NCBI GenBank assembly: GCA_017415715.1
Contig: JAFQFD010000046.1
Location: forward strand, 93,369-157,368
Reading direction: 5' to 3'
Source of the DNA: Bacteroidales bacterium
GTDB lineage: Bacteria > Bacteroidota > Bacteroidia > Bacteroidales > UBA932
DNA length: 64,000 nucleotides
The translations under genes were made by a program, and so were the position numbers. The notes below the pieces were generated by a model, which saw only the letters and a program-made list of their open reading frames with translations, made no database searches and was not told where the DNA came from. Of this stretch, positions 49,508-59,191 are shown in pieces. The number at the start of each line of letters is the position of its first letter. Position 1 is the stretch's first letter.

Positions 49508-52500
49508 ATGATTGACAACAGCATAAAGAAAGTCCTCGTGCTCGGTTCGGGAGCACTCAAGATAGGTCAGGCCGGAGAGTTTGACTATTCAGGCTCGCAG
49601 GCCCTCAAGGCCCTCAGAGAAGAGGGAATAGAGACCATCCTCATCAATCCTAACATTGCGACAGTCCAGACATCTGAGCAGGTCGCTGACAAAGTATACT
49701 TCCTCCCCGTTACAGCATATTTTGTAGAGAAGGTAATCCAGAAAGAAGCCCCTCAGGGCATTCTCCTCGCATTCGGCGGTCAGACGGCGCTGAACTGCGG
49801 AGTCGCTCTCTATGAGGCAGGCATCCTTGAGAAATATAACGTAAAGGTGCTCGGTACTCCTGTCCAGGCTATCATGGACACAGAGGACCGTGAGTTCTTC
49901 AACGCAAAGCTCGCGGAGATCAACGTCAAGACCATCAAGTCTCATGCAGTGGAGACCGTGGAAGATGCCAAGAAGGCGGCTGAGGAACTCGGCTATCCGG
50001 TGATTGTCCGCGCTGCATATGCGCTCGGAGGTCTCGGCTCTGGCTTCTGTAACAACGAGGAAGAGCTCGTGACTCTTTGCGAGAGCTCATTCTCATTCTC
50101 TCCTCAGGTGCTCGTGGAGAAGTCTCTCAAGGGCTGGAAGGAGATCGAGTATGAAGTGATGCGTGACCGCTATGACAACTGCATCGCCATCTGTAACATG
50201 GAGAACTTCGACCCTCTCGGAATCCACACCGGAGAGTCTATTGTAGTGGCTCCGACACAGACTCTGAGCGCAAAGGAATGCCAGTTCCTGCACGACCTTG
50301 CAATCAAGATGGTACGCCATATCGGCATCGTCGGAGAATGTAACGTCCAGTACGCATACGACACAGATTCGATGGAATACTATGTGATCGAGATGAACGC
50401 ACGCCTTAGCCGCTCGTCAGCCCTCGCTTCGAAAGCGACAGGATTCCCGATCGCTTTCGTTGCGGCAAAGATCGGCCTCGGATACGGCCTTTTCGATATC
50501 AAGAACTCAGTGACCAAGCAGACTCCAGCCTTCTTCGAACCCGCCCTTGACTATGTTGTGGCCAAGATTCCGCGCTGGGATCTCTCGAAGTTCACCGGCG
50601 TATCGCGTAAGATCGGCTCAAGCATGAAGTCTGTGGGTGAGGTCATGTCTCTCGGACGTAACTTCGAGGAGATCATCCAGAAGGGTCTCCGTATGATCGG
50701 ACAGGGCGCAAACGGCTTTGTGGGCAACAAGGAAATCAAGGTTGACGACATAGATCAGGCGCTCAATGAGCCTACCGACAACCGCATCTTCGTGATTTCA
50801 AAGGCTATGCAGGCCGGCTATACCGTAGACCAGATTCACGATCTCACAAAGATCGACAAGTGGTTCCTGAACAAGCTCATGGGTATTGTGAATACGCACA
50901 AGGAAATGAGCAGGTATGACAACTGCGAGCAGATGCCTCTCGAACTTCTCAAGAAGGCTAAGCTCCAGGGATTTTCAGACGTTCAGGTAGCTAACGCTTT
51001 ATATAAAGGAATGGACTCTGAGATGGCGGAAGACATCGTCAGAGCATTCCGTAAGGCTCATGGTATCGTACCGTGCGTAAAGCAGATTGATACTCTGGCT
51101 GCAGACTATCCGGCAGCGACAAACTACCTGTATCTTACTTACGGTGGTAACTACCATGATGTTAAGTATCAGCACGATAAGAATTCGGTAATCGTGCTCG
51201 GATCCGGAGCATACCGCATCGGAAGTTCGGTAGAGTTCGACTGGTGTTCAGTAAATGCTCTCCAGACCATCCGCAACCAGGGATACAGGGGAGTCATGAT
51301 CAACTACAACCCTGAGACAGTGTCTACAGACTACGACATGTGCGACCGTCTCTACTTTGACGAGCTCACATTCGAGCGCGTGATGGATATCCACGACCTT
51401 GAGAATCCTCACGGAACAGTGGTTTCGGTAGGTGGACAGATTCCTAACAACCTTGCTCTCAGACTTGACCAGAACAAGGTGAACATCCTCGGAACAAAAG
51501 CCACATCGATCGATAAGGCGGAGGACCGTCATAAGTTCTCGTCTATTGTTGACGCTCTCGGCATCGACCAGCCTAAGTGGAAAGAGCTTACAAACTTCGA
51601 TGAAGTAGACCAGTTCATCGAGCAGGTAGGATTCCCGGTACTCGTCCGTCCTTCATATGTGCTTTCAGGCGCTGCGATGAACGTATGCTACAATCACGAG
51701 GAGCTTCGCAACTTCCTTGGTCTTGCTGCAGAAGTGTCTGAGAAACATCCTGTTGTGATGTCTGAGTTCATGCAGCGCTGCAAGGAGATTGAGTTCGATG
51801 CTGTGGCAGACGGAGGCGAGGTGATTGCCTATGCAATCTCTGAGCACGTGGAGTTCGCCGGAGTACACTCCGGAGACGCTACGATCCAGTTCCCTCCACA
51901 GAAACTCTATGTCGAGACAGTCCGTCGCATCAAGAAGATTGCAAAGAAGATTGCTTCTGCCCTTGAGATCACAGGACCATTCAACATTCAGTTCCTGGCA
52001 AAAGACAACTACATCAAGGTGATCGAGTGCAACCTCCGTGCTTCACGAAGCTTCCCATTCGTTTCCAAAGTGCTCAAGATCAACATGATCGAGCTGGCAA
52101 CTAAAGCGATGCTTGGCCTCAAGCCGGCAGCGCCTCGCAAGTCGGCGTTCGATCTTGATTATGTAGGTATAAAGTCTTCTCAGTTCTCATTCTCAAGACT
52201 TCAGCAGGCGGACCCTGTCCTCGGAGTGGACATGCACTCTACAGGTGAGGTCGGATGTCTTGGTGATGACTTCAACGAGGCTCTCCTTAACTCTATGCTT
52301 TCTGTAGGATATGAGATTCCTAAGAAGAATATCCTCATTTCTTCAGGAAACGCTCTCCAGAAGGCCGACCTTCTCAATGCATGCAAGCTTCTCCATGAGA
52401 GAGGATACAAGCTCTATGGCACAGAGGGTTCTGCTAAATATCTGACTGAGAACGGTGTTCCTACAGAGCGCGTGATCTGGCCTACAGAGGCGCAGGATCC

Positions 52501-52744
52501 TGAACTTGCCGGCAAGTACAAGCAGGCTATGGAGATGCTCGCCAACAAGGAGCTCGATCTTGTGATCAATATCCCTAAGAACTTTTCGCACAAGGAGTTG
52601 ACCAATGGATACTATGTACGTCGTGCAGCCGTTGACTTCAACATTCCGCTCATCACGAATGCCCGTCTTGCGACAGCATTCATCAGAGCATTCTGCGCGA
52701 TGTCCATCGATGACATCCAGATCAAGAGCTGGGATCAGTACTAG
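49508..52744 (+). CDS. carB: Carbamoyl phosphate synthase large subunit
   Basis: This 1078-residue protein has two ATP-grasp halves: GSGALKIGQAGEFDYSG starts the first, and GSGAYRIGSSVEFDW near residue 563 starts the second. A C-terminal allosteric MGS-like domain follows (about 935-1078). It makes carbamoyl phosphate from bicarbonate, ammonia and two ATP for pyrimidine and arginine synthesis. Length and domain order are normal. Its partner CarA lacks the glutaminase residues, so ammonia would have to enter from solution. Confidence 0.95.
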   Translation: MIDNSIKKVLVLGSGALKIGQAGEFDYSGSQALKALREEGIETILINPNIATVQTSEQVADKVYFLPVTAYFVEKVIQKEAPQGILLAFGGQTALNCGVALYEAGILEKYNVKVLGTPVQAIMDTEDREFFNAKLAEINVKTIKSHAVETVEDAKKAAEELGYPVIVRAAYALGGLGSGFCNNEEELVTLCESSFSFSPQVLVEKSLKGWKEIEYEVMRDRYDNCIAICNMENFDPLGIHTGESIVVAPTQTLSAKECQFLHDLAIKMVRHIGIVGECNVQYAYDTDSMEYYVIEMNARLSRSSALASKATGFPIAFVAAKIGLGYGLFDIKNSVTKQTPAFFEPALDYVVAKIPRWDLSKFTGVSRKIGSSMKSVGEVMSLGRNFEEIIQKGLRMIGQGANGFVGNKEIKVDDIDQALNEPTDNRIFVISKAMQAGYTVDQIHDLTKIDKWFLNKLMGIVNTHKEMSRYDNCEQMPLELLKKAKLQGFSDVQVANALYKGMDSEMAEDIVRAFRKAHGIVPCVKQIDTLAADYPAATNYLYLTYGGNYHDVKYQHDKNSVIVLGSGAYRIGSSVEFDWCSVNALQTIRNQGYRGVMINYNPETVSTDYDMCDRLYFDELTFERVMDIHDLENPHGTVVSVGGQIPNNLALRLDQNKVNILGTKATSIDKAEDRHKFSSIVDALGIDQPKWKELTNFDEVDQFIEQVGFPVLVRPSYVLSGAAMNVCYNHEELRNFLGLAAEVSEKHPVVMSEFMQRCKEIEFDAVADGGEVIAYAISEHVEFAGVHSGDATIQFPPQKLYVETVRRIKKIAKKIASALEITGPFNIQFLAKDNYIKVIECNLRASRSFPFVSKVLKINMIELATKAMLGLKPAAPRKSAFDLDYVGIKSSQFSFSRLQQADPVLGVDMHSTGEVGCLGDDFNEALLNSMLSVGYEIPKKNILISSGNALQKADLLNACKLLHERGYKLYGTEGSAKYLTENGVPTERVIWPTEAQDPELAGKYKQAMEMLANKELDLVINIPKNFSHKELTNGYYVRRAAVDFNIPLITNARLATAFIRAFCAMSIDDIQIKSWDQY

Positions 52745-52768
52745 GAACCCACCATAAGGAACGTATCG

Positions 52769-52815
52769 GTCATCCCCGACCCGTCCCATTGTCATCCCCG
52801 ACCCGATCGGGGATC
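52769..52815 (-). repeat. Inverted copy of the GATCCCCG repeat after carB
   Basis: Two GTCATCCCCGAC units (52769 and 52791) lie just past the carB stop. The second runs to 52815 and is the reverse complement of the 48249-48273 element with one difference. The carAB genes are thus bracketed by inverted copies. Confidence 0.75.
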
Positions 52816-52832
52816 AAGTACGAAAACATACC

Positions 52833-52880
52833 AAAACTGCCCGCGATACCCATTAATTTTGGGGTATCGCGGGCAGTTTT
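52833..52880. terminator. Strong bidirectional hairpin between carB and katA
   Basis: A perfect 19-bp stem joins 52833-52851 (AAAACTGCCCGCGATACCC) and 52862-52880, with a 10-base loop. A and T runs at the stem ends give a U-tract in either direction. It probably ends carB transcription. Confidence 0.8.
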
Positions 52881-52963
52881 CCTATAAAAACGCACGCGGT
52901 ACCGCGGCAAGGAAGACTGGCACAATTTTAGAGACGCGCCGTTTCATCAAATTCTTTCACATT

Positions 52964-54454
52964 ATGAAAACGAACGACGAGAAACGGCTCACATCGGAGA
53001 ATGGTCGTCCGATAGCTGACAATCAGAACACACAGACAGCAGGGCATAGAGGCCCGGTAACATTGCAGGATCCATGGCTTCTTGAGAAGCTTGCACACTT
53101 TGACCGTGAGGTCATTCCTGAAAGACGAATGCATGCCAAAGGCGCAGGTGCATTCGGAACGTTCACCGTCACCAATGACATCACGAAGTATACAAGAGCA
53201 TCCATCTTTTCTGAAGTCGGCAAGCAGACCCCGTGCTTCGTCCGTTTCTCGACAGTGGCAGGTGAACGCGGCGCTGCTGATGCAGAACGTGACATCAGAG
53301 GATTCGCGATGAAATTCTATACAGAAACAGGCAACTGGGACCTTGTAGGCAACAATACCCCAGTGTTTTTCTTGAGAGATCCTCTCAAATTCCCCGATCT
53401 GAACCATGCGATCAAGCGCGATCCTCGCACCGGAATGCGCTCAGCAAATTCAAACTGGGACTTCTGGACACTCCTTCCCGAAGCTCTTCACCAGGTGACC
53501 ATAACAATGTCTCCGAGAGGTATCCCGGCCTCATACCGTCATATGCATGGTTTCGGAAGTCATACCTTCAGTTTCTATGACAAAGACAATCACCGCACAT
53601 GGGTGAAGTTCCACCTGAAGTGCCTGCAGGGCATAAAGAACCTCACCGATGCAGAGGCTGAAGCCATAATAGCCAAAGACCGTGAGTCACATCAGAGGGA
53701 CCTTTTCGAAGCGATTGAAAGAGGGGATTACCCTCGATGGCTGATGCAGGTGCAGCTTATGACAGAAGAGGAAGCCCGTACCTATAAGGTAAATCCATTC
53801 GACCTTACCAAGGTATGGTATCATGGAGATTTCCCATTGCACGATGTCGGCATACTTGAGCTCAATCGCAATCCGGAGAACTATTTCGCCGAGGTGGAAC
53901 AGGCCGCCTTCAATCCTGCAAACGTCATAGAAGGCATAGGATTCTCTCCTGACAAGATGCTTCAAGGCCGTCTGTTCTCATACGGTGATGCGCAGCGCTA
54001 CCGTCTTGGAGTGAATTACAATGAAATACCTGTCAACCGTCCTCGCTGCCCGTTCCACTCTTATCATCGCGACGGACAGATGCGCACTGACGGCAACCAA
54101 GGCAGGACCTTGTCATATGAGCCTAACAGTTATGGTGAATGGAAAGATAAGCCTTCTGCAAAGGAACCGCCTCTTGCATCAATGGGCGATGTGTATAACT
54201 ACGACGAGCGTGAATATGACAGCGATTATTATACACAGCCCGGCAAACTCTGGAGGCTCATGAGCAAGGAAGATCAGCAGGCAACATGCGAAAACACAGC
54301 AAGAGCAATGGGCGATGCGGAAATCTTCATAAAGCAGCGCCATATCCGCAACTGCTACTATGCCGACCCTGCATACGGCGAAGGAGTGGCAAAGGCCTTG
54401 GGATTATCCCTTCAGGATGCTTTGGCTGAGACTACAGCACCTCCAGAAGCGTAA
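52964..54454 (+). CDS. katA: Monofunctional haem catalase
   Basis: This 496-residue clade 3-type catalase has the distal haem residues in [14 protein letters not shown] (His57). The [10 protein letters not shown] block comes next, and the proximal motif [14 protein letters not shown] carries the haem-ligand Tyr. The ATG at 52964 is chosen: the longer frame starts inside the terminator hairpin. It removes hydrogen peroxide in the cytoplasm, part of oxygen tolerance in an otherwise anaerobic lineage. Its last 23 bases overlap the convergent gene. Confidence 0.95.
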   Translation: MKTNDEKRLTSENGRPIADNQNTQTAGHRGPVTLQDPWLLEKLAHFDREVIPERRMHAKGAGAFGTFTVTNDITKYTRASIFSEVGKQTPCFVRFSTVAGERGAADAERDIRGFAMKFYTETGNWDLVGNNTPVFFLRDPLKFPDLNHAIKRDPRTGMRSANSNWDFWTLLPEALHQVTITMSPRGIPASYRHMHGFGSHTFSFYDKDNHRTWVKFHLKCLQGIKNLTDAEAEAIIAKDRESHQRDLFEAIERGDYPRWLMQVQLMTEEEARTYKVNPFDLTKVWYHGDFPLHDVGILELNRNPENYFAEVEQAAFNPANVIEGIGFSPDKMLQGRLFSYGDAQRYRLGVNYNEIPVNRPRCPFHSYHRDGQMRTDGNQGRTLSYEPNSYGEWKDKPSAKEPPLASMGDVYNYDEREYDSDYYTQPGKLWRLMSKEDQQATCENTARAMGDAEIFIKQRHIRNCYYADPAYGEGVAKALGLSLQDALAETTAPPEA

Positions 54455-55040
54455 GGCCGGAGTGTTGTCCGACGATGTAGCGGAGAGATTCATGCGAAGA
54501 GGCGCCTGCGGCAGCGGAAGCATCGCAGGCGCGGATGAAGTTGTCCATGCAAACGGAAAGTCCCTTCTGGAACTGCATGCATGAGAATGTGTCGCCCGGC
54601 TGAATCGTAGCGTTCAGAGTCTCTTCCGCTATGAAGCGGTTGTCGCCGAGATACCTTATTATGCATATCCTGTCCGGGAGCCATCCAAGCTTGAGGCGTG
54701 CACCGACATTGAGGTCGGATGAGAATACGGCTGTAGACGCAAACAGCTCTGAATCACCAGTGAGTACACCTTTGAGTTCGTCACTGAATTCTTTCCATGA
54801 GCCTTTGCCGATGAAACGGCAGAGGACGTTCAGTGTGCGTACGGACACTGTATCATAATGTCGTGTGGAATATCCCCATACGCGCTCAAGCGTACTTTCT
54901 GATATGTGCTCTCCGATTTTCTGACCGATAAGCAAGGACAGTTTCAGGAAGTCTCCATGCACAGACAGAGGGAAGCTTATGCTGCCCTCTATTGCTTTTC
55001 TGAGTGTCGCAATCTGTGGAATATTTGAATCGATGCCCAT
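54432..55040 (-). CDS. Regulator-like protein of unknown function
   Basis: This 202-residue protein starts at the ATG at 55040. The N-terminal 90 residues ([15 protein letters not shown], then [33 protein letters not shown]) match a Bacteroidota domain pattern that resembles a DNA-binding helical fold. The C-terminal half is beta-rich and could sense a ligand. It is divergent from a Ser/Thr kinase gene, 83 bp between starts, and convergent with katA. A role in regulating the kinase is possible but unproven. Confidence 0.55.
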   Translation of the reverse strand: MGIDSNIPQIATLRKAIEGSISFPLSVHGDFLKLSLLIGQKIGEHISESTLERVWGYSTRHYDTVSVRTLNVLCRFIGKGSWKEFSDELKGVLTGDSELFASTAVFSSDLNVGARLKLGWLPDRICIIRYLGDNRFIAEETLNATIQPGDTFSCMQFQKGLSVCMDNFIRACDASAAAGASSHESLRYIVGQHSGLTLLEVL

Positions 55041-55123
55041 ATCAGCGACAAAAATAATGATTATATTTGGCCTGCCAAACCGTAAAGGCCAAAAGACAAT
55101 AAAAGACAAACAGGACAAGAACC

Positions 55124-56293
55124 ATGGAGAGTGATTCGGCTTTATATGTGACATCGGAATGTGCTGCAAACAGCTCATATACTGATTCTGTGCTTATCCG
55201 TGAGACTTCCACATCCCGACTTTATCGTGTAAGCAGAGAAGGGAAGCACTTCATGTTCAAGACGGCCAGGGATAATTCCGAGATGCTGACATCCTTGATA
55301 AGAAGGGAATATGAATTGTCCATGACATTGAACAATCCTTATATAGCATATGTCTTTACCTATGACAGCATACCCGGGATCGGAGAGGGGATTGTGATGG
55401 AATATGTCGACGGCTGCTCATTGGCGGATTTTCTCAAGGAAAATCCGGATCTGGCCCTCCGGAGGAGGGTATTGCTGCAGTTGTTCGAGGCCGTTGCCTA
55501 TATTCATAGGAAAGGCATCATTCACAATGATCTCAAGCCGGAAAACATTATGGTCACCCGCTCGGACAACAATGTGAAGATCATTGACTTCGGCCTGTCA
55601 GACGACGACGCTCATTATCTCCTCAAGACCCTCGGCTGTACGCTGGAATATGCCTCTCCGGAGCTGCTCAGGCGGGAGACTTTGGATGTCAGAAGCGACA
55701 TCTATTCTCTTGGCCTGCTCATGAAGGATATCTTAGGCAATAGAAATGCGTTCATATCCTCCAAGGCTTCGCGCCAGTCTCCCGACCGGAGATATGGCAA
55801 TGTCGACGCGCTTATACGTGCGTATTCCAGACGTCATATGCCGGCTCTTGTCATCCTTTCCATATTCATATTGACGGCAATAATTGCTCCATATATACAG
55901 ATCGCTCATACGAGAGGGATTCAGTCAGAGAGGGAGGCGTTCCGTGACTCGGTCTATAGAGATACGGAAGAGCGCATGCTGAGGTTGTATGGCGATCTGG
56001 AAGAACGATTGAAGGATATTCCTTTTCGGGAATTTGCATATAGCGAGATGGCGGTTGCAATGGAGGGCTTGCCGGCCATATGGCAAACTTATACGGAGAT
56101 AACAGCAGATAAAGAACTCATCAGTTCGTTCATGTCTCATTATACGCTTCTTCAGAATGATCATTATCAAAGGCTGATTGATATTATTGGAACCAAACCT
56201 TTGATCAGCACCGCACGGCTTCCAAAAGAAGAACAGGACTTTTATCAGGGCCTGTTCGGCAGAGGAGAAGCATACAGGCCATACGAACCATAA
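55124..56293 (+). CDS. Membrane Ser/Thr protein kinase
   Basis: This 389-residue protein has a Hanks-type kinase domain in residues 20-230: Lys in HFMFKTA, catalytic loop HNDLKPEN, DFGLSDDD, and an APE-like YASPELL. A single membrane helix lies near 229-250 (ALVILSIFILTAIIAPYI). An extracytoplasmic tail of about 130 residues follows, without a known domain. It would phosphorylate cytoplasmic targets in response to envelope signals. A TATATTTG -7 box lies at 55062-55069. Confidence 0.88.
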   Translation: MESDSALYVTSECAANSSYTDSVLIRETSTSRLYRVSREGKHFMFKTARDNSEMLTSLIRREYELSMTLNNPYIAYVFTYDSIPGIGEGIVMEYVDGCSLADFLKENPDLALRRRVLLQLFEAVAYIHRKGIIHNDLKPENIMVTRSDNNVKIIDFGLSDDDAHYLLKTLGCTLEYASPELLRRETLDVRSDIYSLGLLMKDILGNRNAFISSKASRQSPDRRYGNVDALIRAYSRRHMPALVILSIFILTAIIAPYIQIAHTRGIQSEREAFRDSVYRDTEERMLRLYGDLEERLKDIPFREFAYSEMAVAMEGLPAIWQTYTEITADKELISSFMSHYTLLQNDHYQRLIDIIGTKPLISTARLPKEEQDFYQGLFGRGEAYRPYEP

Positions 56294-56302
56294 AAGACAA
56301 GC

Positions 56303-56332
56303 AAAGACAATCCGCGAGGGTTGTCTTTTTGA
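56303..56332 (+). terminator. Intrinsic terminator after the kinase gene
   Basis: AAAGACAATCC (56303-56313) pairs with GGGTTGTCTTT (56318-56328) around a GCGA tetraloop, followed by T residues. It lies 10 bp past the kinase stop. Confidence 0.8.
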
Positions 56333-56382
56333 TTAATTTTGTAAAATAAAACTGCAACAGTCCTCTGAATCGGGTCTGAATG

Positions 56383-56414
56383 CTTGTTTTTAAGTGATTG
56401 TTTTCTTAGTTTTG
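56383..56414 (+). promoter_or_regulatory. Promoter of the structured RNA / small-protein operon
   Basis: CTTG (56383-56386), a 20-bp spacer and TAGTTTTG (56407-56414) fit the Bacteroidota promoter. Transcription would start near 56421 and enter the structured region. Confidence 0.6.
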
Positions 56415-56436
56415 TAGAAAATAATACTGAAACACA

Positions 56437-56660
56437 GAGAGTGTTTTGCTTTACCCTCGCTGATGAACCTAGGAAATTCATTTCGGAATGAGGATAAGCA
56501 GACTACCTCACCTGTATCCATGCCCTTCGGGCCAGGTTCAGCGTGGGCTGTTGCTTATTTTGATTCCAAGGCAGTTCCTAGGGCCTATCAGCTGAAATGA
56601 GCAATGCGTCCCACGCTTTCTGCATCCATAACCTAAAATCTCAGGGACGGAGAACCAAGT
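56437..56660 (+). ncRNA. Candidate structured RNA or long structured leader
   Basis: About 220 bases between the promoter and the gene at 56670 hold many consistent pairings. TGAACCT (56464-56470) pairs with AGGTTCA (56534-56540). Within it are TCATT-TCGG-AATGA (56478-56491), GGATA/TATCC, and GCCC-TTC-GGGC (56522-56532). Next is a long stem, GCGTGGG (56541-56547) with CCCACGC (56610-56616) and TTGCTTATTT (56551-56560) with AAATGAGCAA (56595-56604). The palindrome CCTAGG occurs at 56468 and 56577 and could form a long-range contact. The stretch has no useful open frame. I cannot match it to a known RNA family. Confidence 0.55.
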
Positions 56661-56669
56661 ATAATCATC

Positions 56670-57029
56670 ATGGGATTCTTTGACAAAATCAAGGACAATT
56701 TCACAAAGGCAGAGTTCAATGTGGCTCCTCAGAAGAAGCTGAAGACGCTTTCTGCAGATTTTCAGGCAGCGTTTGGTGTAGAGCTCGTATTCTACAAAGG
56801 TCAGAAGATAGCTGACGGCGACCTCACTCTCAAGCAACTCAACGACAAGACAGCTAAGACCGTTGACACCAGAGCGGTCGAGGGCATTAAGATCAAAGGC
56901 AGCATGAAGGTCGGCGATGCAGAGAAACTCTTCGACACTCACTTCGGCGTGACAGTCCAGATCAAGAAGGACGGCAAGCTCGTTCCAAACGAAATCACCA
57001 TCGGCCAGGCCGCCCGCGGAGAATTTTAA
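56670..57029 (+). CDS. Small soluble paralogue A of an unknown family
   Basis: This 119-residue protein is clearly related to the one at 58240-58554. Both have KxLKTLxAxF, a central strand region and GxMxVGxxEKxF followed by a strand ending VQ. The predicted order is strand, helix, strands, suggesting a small alpha/beta fold. It is the first gene after the structured RNA and lies 9 bp before the OmpA-domain gene. The function is unknown. Confidence 0.7.
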   Translation: MGFFDKIKDNFTKAEFNVAPQKKLKTLSADFQAAFGVELVFYKGQKIADGDLTLKQLNDKTAKTVDTRAVEGIKIKGSMKVGDAEKLFDTHFGVTVQIKKDGKLVPNEITIGQAARGEF

Positions 57030-57038
57030 TCGAAGACT

Positions 57039-58193
57039 ATGGCAAAAACTATTCAGTATCAAAACTATACAATTGCAAGAGCGGATAATGGCGCAATAAC
57101 TGTCGCCAAAGATGGAGAAGTCTGCTCAAATGCAAAAGCTGCATTGAGAGAAATTGCCTCTCAGGCAGGTTTCACGATCGACGAGAAGTGGAATACATAT
57201 CAGATTGGTGCAAAACTTATTTCTTTCCTTGAAAATAAGGGTCTTGTCCCAACTACTGATATTGAGAAAGCTGTCGAAGGCAGTGCTGCAGAAATTGCCG
57301 GCGCAAAAGTCAGGGTTTATGGTAAAGCCCAGAACAGGACAGTTCTCGGCATTGCTCACGCATATATGATAATGTACCCTCATGCTACATTGGAGGACCT
57401 TCGCAAAGCTTTTCCCAATAGCCTCAATCCGACAGCCGGTACAGATGAGCTTTTTACATATGCAACAGCTCCGACGCCGAAAGGTGAATATAGAAGCTAT
57501 TTCGATCTTCCTGAAGAATTGCTTGTTACAGGTGATGGTAAGAAGGTCCAGATGGCATGCCTGTGGACCAAGCCGACATTCGAGAGGATTGTTTCTCACG
57601 CCAAACAATATGGTATCATTATAGCTGATTTCGAAAAGGCAGCAGGTGGAGCAAAAAAAGGAGGATTCCGTCTTGAATACCTCAATGGTTATGTGCCACC
57701 AGTTCAAAAGAAATCCAGAGCAGGTTTGTGGATAGCTATTGCCGTCATCGCAATACTGCTGGCTCTCCTTGCTTTCCTTCTTGGCCGCAAGCCTGAACCT
57801 CAGATTGTCGAGAAGGTGGTGACCGTTGTCGATACAGTATATGTTCAGCAGATAGAAGAGATAGAGAAGAACTTCAACGCTGCCGAGTTCGTTGCCGGAA
57901 AGGCCGATCTCAGCGAAGAGGCAAAGTTCGTTCTTCATGACCTCGCAAAGATGATGCAGAAACACCCTGAGATTAAACTTCAGCTTGTCGGCCATTGTTC
58001 AGCTGAAGGCGACGCAGCGTTCAACCAGAAGCTTTCAGAACAGAGAGCACAGGCCGCTGTTGACTTCATGATCTCACGCGGAATCGACGCATCTCGTCTC
58101 GAGGCTATCGGCAAGGGTACATCAGAACTTAAGAACCCTGAGAACCCGACTGCACCGGAAAACCGCAGGACAGAATTCATTGTAGTAGAATAA
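57039..58193 (+). CDS. Membrane protein with C-terminal OmpA/MotB domain
   Basis: This 384-residue protein has an uncharacterised N-terminal region (1-225). One membrane helix lies near 229-248 (LWIAIAVIAILLALLAFLLG). A C-terminal OmpA-like peptidoglycan-binding domain contains LQLVGHCSAEGDAAFNQKLSEQRAQA and NRRTEFIVV. The N-terminal part would be cytoplasmic and the OmpA domain periplasmic, as in MotB-like proteins. Flanking small paralogues probably work with its cytoplasmic part. No known system matches this trio. Confidence 0.75.
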   Translation: MAKTIQYQNYTIARADNGAITVAKDGEVCSNAKAALREIASQAGFTIDEKWNTYQIGAKLISFLENKGLVPTTDIEKAVEGSAAEIAGAKVRVYGKAQNRTVLGIAHAYMIMYPHATLEDLRKAFPNSLNPTAGTDELFTYATAPTPKGEYRSYFDLPEELLVTGDGKKVQMACLWTKPTFERIVSHAKQYGIIIADFEKAAGGAKKGGFRLEYLNGYVPPVQKKSRAGLWIAIAVIAILLALLAFLLGRKPEPQIVEKVVTVVDTVYVQQIEEIEKNFNAAEFVAGKADLSEEAKFVLHDLAKMMQKHPEIKLQLVGHCSAEGDAAFNQKLSEQRAQAAVDFMISRGIDASRLEAIGKGTSELKNPENPTAPENRRTEFIVVE

Positions 58194-58239
58194 TCAGTTT
58201 ATCTATAAACATTTTTATTAACCATTAAAACTTAAAATC

Positions 58240-58554
58240 ATGGCAGAATTTACACTCAACGGCCGTACTAAGGTAAAGACCCTTAAGGCTAACTTCAAGG
58301 AGAACTTCGGTTCAACACTTCGCGTTTACAAGAGCGCAACTTGCAAGGGCGCATTCGCAGACGATGACGCAACTCTCGCTTCAATCCGCGCAGAGGGCTT
58401 CAAGGGTGGCGAACTCGTAGTAAAGGGCAACATGCAGGTAGGCAACTTCGAGAAGAAGGTTGCAGAGCTCTACGGTATCGGTGTTCAGGTAGCAAACGCT
58501 GACGATACTAAGCTTGCTGACAACACAGTTACTCTCGTAGCAGCTGGTAAGTAA
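58240..58554 (+). CDS. Small soluble paralogue B of an unknown family
   Basis: This 104-residue protein is a paralogue of the 56670 gene product (TKVKTLKANFKENFG, then GNMQVGNFEKKVAELYGIGVQ). Codon use (many GCA, AAG, CTT, TTC) looks optimised, which suggests strong expression. A clean terminator follows. The function is unknown. Confidence 0.75.
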   Translation: MAEFTLNGRTKVKTLKANFKENFGSTLRVYKSATCKGAFADDDATLASIRAEGFKGGELVVKGNMQVGNFEKKVAELYGIGVQVANADDTKLADNTVTLVAAGK

Positions 58555-58570
58555 TCTTCCATATCATATT

Positions 58571-58600
58571 GTCCAGGTAGCCTGACCGCTACCTGGACAA
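58571..58600 (+). terminator. Terminator after small paralogue B
   Basis: A perfect 11-bp stem, GTCCAGGTAGC (58571-58581) with GCTACCTGGAC (58588-58598), has the loop CTGACC. The downstream tract is AACTTATT. A degraded copy lies at 59192-59236. Confidence 0.8.
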
Positions 58601-58627
58601 CTTATTAATGACAATACATATAAAGAT

Positions 58628-59140
58628 ATGGCAACATCACGGTTTTATACGAATGATCAGATATGGTATGTTACTAAATCACTTTTAGAACGATTTGAGA
58701 AAGAAAAAAGTAGGGATGGTTATAGTTATACAACTTCTACTCCAGACAAACGCTATAAATCTGGTAAGCGCGAAACTTCACATTGGGTGAGCGCAACATA
58801 TAGAGAAAGAACATCATCGGAACGAAGAGTGTTCATCAAACAATTAATTGAAGAAATCAATAAAAATGAATCCTTTACCATACTTCAAGGATATGGCTAT
58901 TTAGATTTTTTCGTTTATATGAGATATCCTTTTTTACGTAACAAGGCTCAGCGAGCAATAAAGAGAAGGGTTGTTAAAAATTATGGAGATCTCCCTAGTT
59001 ATCGAGAGCAATTAAAAGAATTTAAGACCTATTATTACTTCTGTGAATGTTTCGCATGGATTATACGTGTATTGTTTTTCTTAGGATTTGGAAACGAAGA
59101 AAGTATGCGCCCTTATTACAAAAGAATCAACTCACTATAA
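58628..59140 (+). CDS. AT-rich gene of unknown function
   Basis: This 170-residue basic, Tyr/Arg-rich protein ends in a hydrophobic stretch (FAWIIRVLFFLGFG) that could associate with membrane. Base composition and codon use are AT-richer than the flanking operon genes. It is bracketed by an intact and a decayed copy of the same terminator, which suggests insertion by duplication or recombination. No family is recognised. Confidence 0.55.
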   Translation: MATSRFYTNDQIWYVTKSLLERFEKEKSRDGYSYTTSTPDKRYKSGKRETSHWVSATYRERTSSERRVFIKQLIEEINKNESFTILQGYGYLDFFVYMRYPFLRNKAQRAIKRRVVKNYGDLPSYREQLKEFKTYYYFCECFAWIIRVLFFLGFGNEESMRPYYKRINSL

Positions 59141-59191
59141 GCAACTTTCAGTAAAATTGATTGCAAGATAAATAATTTATATCATCACAGC

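Noticed and set aside
56458-56477. Hammerhead-like CTGATGA...GAAA.
   Set aside because: The stretch between the two motifs is too short to form stem II, and no cleavage-site stem is evident.
56437-56660. TPP-riboswitch-like blocks on the minus strand (CTGAGA, TGAACCTG, GGATA in order).
   Set aside because: The pairing around these blocks does not match the TPP fold. No minus-strand gene lies downstream, and the promoter points the other way.
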